This document shows, piece by piece, positions 8,161 to 14,700 of a DNA stretch of 64,000 nt. The notes under the pieces were generated by a model. That model had not been told where the DNA came from and searched no databases. It saw only the letters and a program-made list of their open reading frames with translations. Within the stretch, counting starts at the first letter, position 1, and every line of letters begins with the position of its first letter. The DNA comes from CAYWJT01 sp964458655 (GTDB lineage: Bacteria > Acidobacteriota > Aminicenantia > Aminicenantales > Saccharicenantaceae). The DNA is taken from contig CAYWJT010000001.1 of assembly GCA_964458655.1 (NCBI GenBank), positions 77,275-141,274 on the forward strand. Reading direction: 5' to 3'. The position numbers were made by a program, and so were the translations under genes.

Positions 8161-8970
8161 ATGGCCGAAGCAACCGAAGAGAGACTGTTCGAGCTGGTCG
8201 ACCGGGTGCGGCGCGGCCGCTCGGTCGTCGAGCGCGACGACCAGTACCGCCTCGAGGCCTTCCTGGACGCCGCGCGGGCCGCCGCGCGCCGAGGCGCCCG
8301 CCTCTCCGTCATCGATACGGGCCTTTTCAGCTTGAACGAGCTCGAGCTTCTCGTCGAACGCAAGGTAAACCTCTTTACTTCGGACGAGACCGGCCGCGGC
8401 CCCGACGACTTGGAGATACTGCTCGAAGCGGCGCGCCGCTCCGGGGCTTTCATCTCCCGGCTGGCTGTCCGCGACATCCCCGACGAAGCGTCCGGCTGGT
8501 CACTGGAGAGGCTCCTGGATTTGGCGCGCGCGGGCCTCGATATGCACGTGTCGAATTCCACAGTTCCCCGCGACCTGGAGGCGATGAAGCAACTGGCTGC
8601 CGCCTCGGGTCGGAGACGCGGCTTTTTCGTCTACTATCACCATGGGGCCCTGGCCGGCGACCTCGAGGCACTCGCCGGTCGCCGCAACTGGCTGCACTTC
8701 TCCGACCGGTCGTTGGATACCGCCGAAGAAGGAGAGGCGGCTGCCGCCGTCGCGGCGGCCTTCAGGGCCGCCGGCGGCAGGACCGTGGTCTATATCGAGC
8801 GCGGCCTCGGGCTAGACCTGCTTAAAAGGCTGGAGAGGGCCGGGGCTTTTCTCAATTTCCTGACCCCGCCTTCCAGCCGTTATTCCCTGCAGCAGGCCGT
8901 CGAGCAGCGGGCGTGGAGGACGCGGCTGCCGGCCCGGGCTTTCTACCTGACGACGGCCTGCCTGCTTTGA
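8161..8970 (+). CDS. Hypothetical protein, 269 residues
   Basis: I do not recognise a family. The sequence alternates short hydrophobic strands (RLSVIDTGLF, KVNLFTSDE, GFFVYYHHGAL, RTVVYIERGL) with Ala/Arg/Leu-rich helices, which suggests a beta/alpha (Rossmann or TIM-like) cytoplasmic fold. There is no signal peptide, membrane helix, P-loop or cysteine metal motif. Notable polar clusters are TSDETGRGPDD, YYHHG and the C-terminal PPSSRYSLQQAVEQRAWR. It is a single gene after the IS; a TTGACA at 8099-8104 may be its -35, but the -10 (TAATAG, 8122-8127) is weak. Codon use matches its neighbours, so it reads as a real resident gene. Confidence 0.6.
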   Translation: MAEATEERLFELVDRVRRGRSVVERDDQYRLEAFLDAARAAARRGARLSVIDTGLFSLNELELLVERKVNLFTSDETGRGPDDLEILLEAARRSGAFISRLAVRDIPDEASGWSLERLLDLARAGLDMHVSNSTVPRDLEAMKQLAAASGRRRGFFVYYHHGALAGDLEALAGRRNWLHFSDRSLDTAEEGEAAAAVAAAFRAAGGRTVVYIERGLGLDLLKRLERAGAFLNFLTPPSSRYSLQQAVEQRAWRTRLPARAFYLTTACLL

Positions 8971-8995
8971 GGGTCGCGCCCGCGCGCGGTTCCCG

Positions 8996-9023
8996 TTGAA
9001 AAAAGGAGCGTTTCGGCTACAAT
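8996..9023 (+). promoter_or_regulatory. Promoter of the antiporter gene
   Basis: TTGAAA (8996-9001), 16-bp spacer, TACAAT (9018-9023). The -10 ends 9 nt before the ATG at 9033, predicting a leaderless or near-leaderless mRNA. AGGAGCG within the spacer lies too far upstream to act as an SD site. Confidence 0.6.
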
Positions 9024-9032
9024 AGTTGACTC

Positions 9033-10289
9033 ATGTCCGCGGAGAACGCAGCTCATCTCCTTCCGCTCTGGACGGTCATCCCGTTCGTGGGGCTCCTTCT
9101 GTCCATAGCGCTGCTGCCGCTCAAGGCCCATCATTTCTGGGAGAGCCACAGGAACAAGGCCCTGGTCGCGGCTCTCTGGTCGCTGCCCGTTATCGTTTAT
9201 TTCCTCTTCGTCCGGCACGAAACGCTGGAGCTCCTGCATTCGATGAAGGATTACGTTTCGTTCCTGCTCCTGCTCACCGCCCTGTTCATCATTTCCGGCG
9301 GCATCGTCATCAAGGGCGACATCCGGGCGACGCCCGCGGTCAACTCCGGCTTTCTCCTGGTCGGGGCCGTCCTGGCCAACTTCGTGGGCACGACCGGGGC
9401 GAGCATGCTGCTCATCCGGCCCTTCCTGCAGACCAACTCCGAGCGCCGGCGGACGGGCCATCTGCCCATCTTCTTCATTTTCCTGGTCTCCAACATCGGC
9501 GGCTGCCTGACGCCCCTCGGCGACCCGCCCCTGTTCATGGGCTTCATCAAGGGCGTGCCCTTTTTCTGGACCCTGAAGCTTTTCCCCGAGTGGCTGGTGA
9601 TGGTCGGGCTGGTGCTGACGGTCTTCTATTTCTACGACCGGTACCAGTACGAGCGCGAAGAACGCCGCGACCTCATCCGCGACCGGGAGCTGTTCATACC
9701 GCTCCACCTGACAGGCGCCGTCAACTTCCTCTGGCTGGCCGGGGTCATCTCATCGCTCTTCATGCCCTTTCCGCGGCGCGAGGGCATGTTGATCCTGATG
9801 GCCGTGATGTCGCTGCTCACTTCGAGACGGGAGTGCCGTGTCGCCAACCGCTTCACCTACAACCCCATCGTCGAGGTGGCCGTGCTCTTCGCCGGCATAT
9901 TCATCACCATGGTCCCGGCCTTGGTCGTCCTCAACACGCGGGCCGCGGAGCTCGGCATCAACAAGCCCTGGCAGTTCTTCTGGCTGACGGGCAGCCTGTC
10001 CTCCTTCCTCGACAACACCCCGACCTATCTGGCCTTCCTGTCCATGGCCCAGGGGCTCGGCCTCAACGGCGATGTAATCGGCGTGCCGGCCGCTTTCCTG
10101 CGGGCCATCAGCGTGGGAGCCGTGTTCATGGGCGCGAACTCCTACATCGGCAACGGGCCGAACTTCATGGTCAAGGTCATCGCCGAGGAGTTCAACTACC
10201 GCATGCCTTCCTTCTTCGGCTACATGGCCTATTCGGCGGCCGTGCTCGTCCCGCTCTATCTTATCCAGACCCTCATCTTCTTCAGGTAA
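9033..10289 (+). CDS. NhaD/ArsB-superfamily sodium:proton antiporter
   Basis: The 418-residue polytopic membrane protein has about eleven or twelve hydrophobic helices. The family signatures are visible: FVGTTGASMLLIRP around residue 115 and NIGGCLTPLGDPPLFMGF around 155-172, the conserved helix breaks of the NhaD/ArsB/CitM ion-transporter fold. A mirrored segment SSFLDNTPTYLAF (about 322) and GANSYIGNGPNFMVK (about 370) gives the second half of the inverted repeat. The expected role is Na+/H+ exchange at the inner membrane; the exact ion is not proven by sequence. It is monocistronic by position, followed by the long AT-rich intergenic region. Confidence 0.8.
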   Translation: MSAENAAHLLPLWTVIPFVGLLLSIALLPLKAHHFWESHRNKALVAALWSLPVIVYFLFVRHETLELLHSMKDYVSFLLLLTALFIISGGIVIKGDIRATPAVNSGFLLVGAVLANFVGTTGASMLLIRPFLQTNSERRRTGHLPIFFIFLVSNIGGCLTPLGDPPLFMGFIKGVPFFWTLKLFPEWLVMVGLVLTVFYFYDRYQYEREERRDLIRDRELFIPLHLTGAVNFLWLAGVISSLFMPFPRREGMLILMAVMSLLTSRRECRVANRFTYNPIVEVAVLFAGIFITMVPALVVLNTRAAELGINKPWQFFWLTGSLSSFLDNTPTYLAFLSMAQGLGLNGDVIGVPAAFLRAISVGAVFMGANSYIGNGPNFMVKVIAEEFNYRMPSFFGYMAYSAAVLVPLYLIQTLIFFR

Positions 10290-10465
10290 GCGTCGGAACG
10301 TGCCTCCCGCGCTCCCGAACAGCCTGTGGAAATCCCGTGGCCAAAAAATAACAGCCGCGATCGGCCTCGGATGTCCCTGTCGGCTGGCGTTTGGGAATTA
10401 ATCCTACCGATTGGGCCCTGGACAAGAAAAAATACAAAAAAAAGGGGTTTGACCGCAAAAAACCC

Positions 10466-10495
10466 TTGACAAAAAATTTAAATACCTTATATATA
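10466..10495 (+). promoter_or_regulatory. Promoter of the ATP-grasp/KamA cassette
   Basis: TTGACA at 10466-10471, then TATATA at either 10488-10493 (16-bp spacer) or 10490-10495 (18-bp spacer), in an A/T-rich block. It is the strongest-looking promoter upstream of 10764 and implies a leader of roughly 110-260 nt depending on the true size of the gap. Confidence 0.65.
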
Positions 10496-10521
10496 AGAAT
10501 GAAAAAACCGAAAACTCGTTG

Positions 10522-10576
10522 GAAGGAAGAAGAGAGAAAGACCGGGCCGGTCGATGATAACATCGCGGGGGACGTT
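10522..10576. repeat. 55-bp sequence repeated on both sides of the N run (left copy)
   Basis: Identical to 10677-10731. Because it abuts the gap exactly on both sides, it is best read as a contig overlap that was not merged rather than as a biological repeat. Confidence 0.8.
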
Positions 10577-10676
10577 NNNNNNNNNNNNNNNNNNNNNNNN
10601 NNNNNNNNNNNNNNNNNNNNNNNNNNNNNNNNNNNNNNNNNNNNNNNNNNNNNNNNNNNNNNNNNNNNNNNNNNNN
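10577..10676. other. Assembly gap (100 N)
   Basis: Placeholder run of exactly 100 N bounded by the same 55-bp sequence; the true genomic distance may be zero or negative. Confidence 0.95.
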
Positions 10677-10731
10677 GAAGGAAGAAGAGAGAAAGACCGG
10701 GCCGGTCGATGATAACATCGCGGGGGACGTT
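10677..10731. repeat. 55-bp sequence repeated on both sides of the N run (right copy)
   Basis: Identical to 10522-10576; see that entry. Confidence 0.8.
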
Positions 10732-10763
10732 CGAATATCTCAGTTGATACAAGGTGCGGAGCG

Positions 10764-11867
10764 ATGAAAGTAGCTTTGCTTTTCAGCTCTAAGAAGGGGA
10801 TGGAAACAGCCCTCTTTCGTCGCCCCGACGAGGCGTTCGAGGAGGACGTCGAGCCTCCACCTGATATGCTGGCCGAGTGCGACAGCGACGAGACCATCCA
10901 GGCTGTCGGCAGGGTCCTCGAGGAACGTCACCAGGTCCTCTATATCGAATCCGACGAGCGCGCCTACAGCCGGTTGAAGCGCGCCGCGCCCCATCTCGTC
11001 TTCAACATGGCCGAGCGCCTGTTCGGGCCCAACCGCGAATCCCACATCCCGACGGTCTGCGAGATGCTCGGCATACCGTACACCGGCTCCGACCCGCTGA
11101 CGCTGGGCATCTGCCTCGACAAGTCCAGGGCCAAGGAGATCCTGAGCTACTACGGCGTCCCTAACCCGGCCTTCGTCGTGGCCGAGCGGCCGGACGACAT
11201 CCCGGCCGGCTTCCCGCTGCCCGCCATCGTCAAGCCGCTTTACGAGGGCTCGAGCAAGGGCATCAAGAACAACAGCGTCGTCAGGAACCGGGCCGACCTG
11301 ATGGCGAGGACGGCCGAGGTCATCGGCGTCTATAAACAGCCGGTCATCGTCGAGAAGTTCCTGTCCGGGCGCGAGTTCACGGCCGGCGTGCTGGGCAACG
11401 ACCCGAACTACGAAGTGCTGCCCATAGTCGAGATCGACCATTCTGAGCTTCCTGACGGCGCCGAGCCTATCTATTCCTACGAAGCCAAATGGATCTGGGA
11501 CCGTCCGGAAAAGCCGCTCGAGATCTTCAAGTGCCCGGCGCCTCTCGACGAGCGCCTGAGGTCGCGAGTGGAGCGAGTCGTCAGGGACACCTGCCGCATC
11601 CTGAGGATAAGGGATTGGTGCCGCATCGACCTGCGCCTCGACGAGTCCGGGGAACCCAACATCCTCGAGGTCAACCCGCTGCCCGGTATCCTGCCCAACC
11701 CGGAGGACAATTCCTGCCTGCCGAAAGCCGCCCGCACGGCCGGCTATTCTTATTCGGACCTGATCCATCGGGTCGTGGACGAAGCCGCCAGGCGTCACGG
11801 TCTGAGCGCGGCGCCGCGCCGGAAAGCGGCCGCGGTCGGAGCTGCGTCCCAAGTGGGAAGAGCATGA
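10764..11867 (+). CDS. D-Ala-D-Ala-ligase-like ATP-grasp enzyme 1
   Basis: The 367-residue protein shows the Ddl order of motifs: IPYTGSDPLTLGICLDKSRAK (central start of the ATP-binding lobe), AIVKPLYEGSSKGI (ATP loop), PVIVEKFLSGREFT, SYEAKW, then RIDLRLDESGEPNILEVNPLPGI, whose Asp/Glu/Asn bind the two magnesium ions. It should form an amide bond between two amino acids or peptides via an acyl-phosphate. It is not a standard housekeeping Ddl: the N-terminal domain differs (it begins MKVALLFSSKKGME) and it lies beside a second, diverged copy rather than mur genes. The stop overlaps the next start (ATGA, 11864-11867), so the two ligases are translationally coupled. Confidence 0.85.
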   Translation: MKVALLFSSKKGMETALFRRPDEAFEEDVEPPPDMLAECDSDETIQAVGRVLEERHQVLYIESDERAYSRLKRAAPHLVFNMAERLFGPNRESHIPTVCEMLGIPYTGSDPLTLGICLDKSRAKEILSYYGVPNPAFVVAERPDDIPAGFPLPAIVKPLYEGSSKGIKNNSVVRNRADLMARTAEVIGVYKQPVIVEKFLSGREFTAGVLGNDPNYEVLPIVEIDHSELPDGAEPIYSYEAKWIWDRPEKPLEIFKCPAPLDERLRSRVERVVRDTCRILRIRDWCRIDLRLDESGEPNILEVNPLPGILPNPEDNSCLPKAARTAGYSYSDLIHRVVDEAARRHGLSAAPRRKAAAVGAASQVGRA

Positions 11868-12895
11868 ACGACCCGTTCCGAGTCGCGGTGGCCTACGCCG
11901 CCTTTCCCGTCCAGAGCCGGAACCCGGAAGAGACTGTTTCGGAGGAGTCCGTGGCGCAGATGGCCGGGGAAGTCTTCGATTGCCTAAAGGGAGCCGGTTA
12001 CGACCCGGGGCTGATCGTGCTCGAGAAGGACGTCCTGGAGTTCATAGGCCGGGTCAGGCAGTTCGCGCCCGACGTCCTGGTCAACCTCTGCGAGAGCTTC
12101 GACGGCCAGCCCAGTCAGGAAGCGAACGTGGCCGGCCTGCTCGAGCTCCTGGACATCCCGTTCACCGGCAACGGCCCGGCGGCTCTCGCGCTCTGCCAGG
12201 ACAAGTACCGGGCCAAGGGCCTGCTCCTGGCCCACGGACTGCCCACGCCGCAGGCCCAGCTGGTCTCCTCGCCCGAGGAGGAGATCTCGCTCGAGTTCCC
12301 GCTGATCGTCAAGCCCAACTTCGAGGACGCCAGCCTCGGCATCTGCGCCGATTCCATAGTCAGGGACGGGGAGAGCCTCCGCCGTCGGGTGCGTCACGTG
12401 GTCGAACGCTACAGGCGGCCGGCCCTGGTCGAGTCTTACATCGACGGCCGCGAGTTCAACGTCGCCGTCCTGGAGAACACCAAGGTCGAGGCTCTGCCGG
12501 TCTCGGAGATAGATTATTCGGGCCTGCCCGCAGACGTGCCGCGGGTCCTGGCTTACGCGGCCAAGTGGTTCGAGGACCATCCCCTTTACCAGAAGACGCC
12601 TCCGGTCTGCCCGGCCCACGTCGAGGAGGAGGAGCGAGAGAAGCTCCAGTTCCTGGCCGTAAGCGCCTTCAAGGTCATGGGCTGCCGGGACTACGCCCGG
12701 GTCGACTTCCGCATGGACGCCGAGGGCCGGGTCTACATACTCGAGGTCAACCCCAACCCGGACATCAGCACCGACGCCGGCTATTTCCGGGCGCTCAAGG
12801 CGGCCGGGATAGGCTACGCCGAGTTCTGGCGAACGATGATCCGGAACGCCGCGGAAAGGAAGAAGGGCCATGATCCGGCCGATGCTGCCGCGTGA
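11864..12895 (+). CDS. D-Ala-D-Ala-ligase-like ATP-grasp enzyme 2
   Basis: The 343-residue paralogue of the preceding gene starts at the ATG in the ATGA overlap; longer upstream reading in this frame is only a shadow of gene 1. Matching motifs are IPFTGNGPAALALCQDKYRAK, LIVKPNFEDASLGI, PALVESYIDGREFNVAVLEN, AYAAKW and RVDFRMDAEGRVYILEVNPNPDI. The ATP loop reads NFEDASLGI where gene 1 has LYEGSSKGI, and the last motif has NPNPDI for NPLPGI, so the two probably use different substrates rather than being redundant. The pair may act in succession or as a heteromer. The GNAT gene starts 26 bp before its end. Confidence 0.85.
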   Translation: MNDPFRVAVAYAAFPVQSRNPEETVSEESVAQMAGEVFDCLKGAGYDPGLIVLEKDVLEFIGRVRQFAPDVLVNLCESFDGQPSQEANVAGLLELLDIPFTGNGPAALALCQDKYRAKGLLLAHGLPTPQAQLVSSPEEEISLEFPLIVKPNFEDASLGICADSIVRDGESLRRRVRHVVERYRRPALVESYIDGREFNVAVLENTKVEALPVSEIDYSGLPADVPRVLAYAAKWFEDHPLYQKTPPVCPAHVEEEEREKLQFLAVSAFKVMGCRDYARVDFRMDAEGRVYILEVNPNPDISTDAGYFRALKAAGIGYAEFWRTMIRNAAERKKGHDPADAAA

Positions 12896-13343
12896 CAGGG
12901 AAAGGGTGCTGGGCCTGGTCAAGGAGACGGGCATGTTCACCGAGGCCGAGGTGGCCGTGGCCGAGGAGCTCATCGACATTTACCTCAACGACCCGCGGCA
13001 GAAGGATTACAGTGTGGTCGTGGTCGAGAACGAGCGCGGCGAGCCGGCCGGCTACATGACCTGGGGGCCGACGCCGCTCGCCGAGGACGCCTACGACCTC
13101 TACTGGATGGCGGTGTCGCCGGCCGAGCAGGGACGCGGCTACGGCCAGCGGCTCGTTCGCTGGCTGGAGGACGAGGTCAAAGCCAGGCGGGGCCGGCTGG
13201 TCATCGTCGAGACGTCCTCGCAGCCGAAATATCTTCCCACCAGGGAATTCTACATGAAGCTCGGTTATGCCGAGGTCGCCCGGGTGCCGGATTTCTACCG
13301 GCCCGGCGACGACCGCGTCATATACACGAAGAAATTCCGTTAG
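12870..13343 (+). CDS. GNAT-family N-acetyltransferase
   Basis: The 157-residue protein is one GNAT domain. The acetyl-CoA pyrophosphate loop is at about 87-96 (VSPAEQGRGYGQRL, the Q/R-x-x-G-x-G/A signature), preceded by strand DLYWMAVSP, with a C-terminal REFYMKLGYAEVARVPDFY segment typical of the fold. The substrate cannot be read from the sequence. It overlaps the second ATP-grasp gene by 26 bp and ends 14 bp before the KamA-like gene. In the known ablA-ablB pair an acetyltransferase follows lysine 2,3-aminomutase and acetylates beta-lysine, but AblB is considerably longer; a similar role here is only inference. Confidence 0.8.
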   Translation: MIRPMLPRDRERVLGLVKETGMFTEAEVAVAEELIDIYLNDPRQKDYSVVVVENERGEPAGYMTWGPTPLAEDAYDLYWMAVSPAEQGRGYGQRLVRWLEDEVKARRGRLVIVETSSQPKYLPTREFYMKLGYAEVARVPDFYRPGDDRVIYTKKFR

Positions 13344-13357
13344 AAGGAGCAAGGAGG

Positions 13358-14464
13358 ATGGACGACTGGCAGAGTTTGCTCCAGGGCAGTCTCAGGAGAC
13401 CGGAGGAGATTGCCCGCCATTTCGGGCTCGACGCTGAGGAGGTCCGCAACATCACGGACGTCTTCAAGGCCCAGATCACGCCCTACTACGCCGGGCTGAT
13501 CAAGCACCGCGGCGACGCCATCTGGCGCCAGGTCGTTCCCGACCCGGCCGAACTGCGCGGCCACACGGGCGAGGCCGACCCGCTCCAGGAAGACGAGGAT
13601 TCGCCGGTGCCGAGCATCGTGCACCGCTATCCCGACCGGGTCCTGTTCCTGGTGTCGCACAGCTGCGCTTCCTACTGCCGTTTCTGCACCCGCAAGCGGA
13701 AGGTCGGCGACCCGACCAAGATCCACCCGCGTTACATCGAGGACGGCATCGAATACATCCGAAACCATCCGGAGGTCCGCGACGTCATCATCTCGGGCGG
13801 CGACCCGTTCATCCTGGCCGACGAGAAGCTGGAGAAGATCCTGGCCGGAGTGAGGGCCGTGAGCCATGTCGAGATCGTCAGGATCGGCACCCGCGTGCCC
13901 TGCTTCCTGCCCCAGCGGGTCACGGAGAAGCTGGTCGCCATGCTGCGGAAGTTCCATCCGCTCTACGTCAACGTCCATTTCAACCACCCGGACGAGATAA
14001 CGCCCGAGTCGGCCCGGGCCCTCAACCTGCTGGCCGACGCCGGCATACCGCTCGGCAACCAGACCGTGCTGCTCAAGGGCGTCAACGACGACCCTCTTGT
14101 CATGCGCCGGCTGATGCAGAAGCTGCTGACCGTCAGGGTGAGGCCCTACTACATCTACCAGGCCGACTACGTCGCAGGCACGGAGCACCTGCGCACGACG
14201 GTGGAGAAGGGCCTGGAGATCATGGACGCCATCCGCGGCTGGACCTCGGGCCTGGCCGTGCCTTACTACTGCATCGACGCCCCTGGAGGCGGCGGCAAGA
14301 TCCCGATCCTGCCCAAGTACGTCCAGTCCATCGACGAGGAACGGGTGGTCATGCGGAACTACGCCGGCGAGATATTCGTCTATCCGCAGGTGCAGCGCAA
14401 GACCAAGAAGAAGCACCGGACGGTGCCGACCTGCGTGGATTTCAACGGGCCTCTGCCGCTCTGA
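13358..14464 (+). CDS. Lysine-2,3-aminomutase-like radical SAM enzyme (KamA family)
   Basis: The 368-residue protein carries the radical SAM cluster motif CASYCRFC (Cys103, Cys107, Cys110) after SHS, and the PLP-lysine motif PGGGGK with Lys314. Asp270 and Asp307 lie 44 and 7 residues before that lysine, exactly the spacing of the two Asp residues that bind the epsilon-amino group of lysine in the clostridial enzyme (Asp293, Asp330, Lys337). In glutamate-type mutases these positions are changed. Together this supports a lysine-type substrate. It is shorter than clostridial KamA and similar in size to EpmB, which modifies lysine for EF-P; no efp, epmA or efp-like gene is nearby. AAGGAGG precedes the ATG. 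It is the last gene of the ATP-grasp cassette. Confidence 0.88.
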   Translation: MDDWQSLLQGSLRRPEEIARHFGLDAEEVRNITDVFKAQITPYYAGLIKHRGDAIWRQVVPDPAELRGHTGEADPLQEDEDSPVPSIVHRYPDRVLFLVSHSCASYCRFCTRKRKVGDPTKIHPRYIEDGIEYIRNHPEVRDVIISGGDPFILADEKLEKILAGVRAVSHVEIVRIGTRVPCFLPQRVTEKLVAMLRKFHPLYVNVHFNHPDEITPESARALNLLADAGIPLGNQTVLLKGVNDDPLVMRRLMQKLLTVRVRPYYIYQADYVAGTEHLRTTVEKGLEIMDAIRGWTSGLAVPYYCIDAPGGGGKIPILPKYVQSIDEERVVMRNYAGEIFVYPQVQRKTKKKHRTVPTCVDFNGPLPL

Positions 14465-14700
14465 CCGGCCTCCGACTCCGCAGCCGCTGAAAGATAACCG
14501 CGGCGCGCCGAAGCCGTAAACCGCGCTACGCGGCGTGACTCGCTCATAGTATGTTGACCCGGAGCCTGACCGGGTGGCCTTCCCGCCGTTAAAAGCGCGA
14601 ATCGCTTCGCCCTAGAGATCGCCCGGACGGAGTTTATCGGAATTTCGCCTCGGGCGGGGCCGCGGGCGGAAGGGAAACCGGCCTTCGGGGCCGGCGGGGG

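Larger units (their letters stand above)
10290..10763 (+). other. 474-bp intergenic leader with promoter, hairpins and assembly gap
   Basis: No gene is seen. The first part (10420-10520) is much more A/T-rich than its surroundings and carries the promoter at 10466-10495. The 55 bp repeated on both sides of the N run contain GACCGG/CCGGTC and CGATG-ATAA-CATCG inverted repeats, so the transcript may fold before the first ATP-grasp gene. No known riboswitch core is recognisable. Confidence 0.6.

Noticed and set aside
14641..14700. GC hairpin CCGGCC-TTCGG-GGCCGG after the MurQ-like gene as a terminator
   Set aside because: There is no T tract on either strand; it may only stall polymerase or be incidental.
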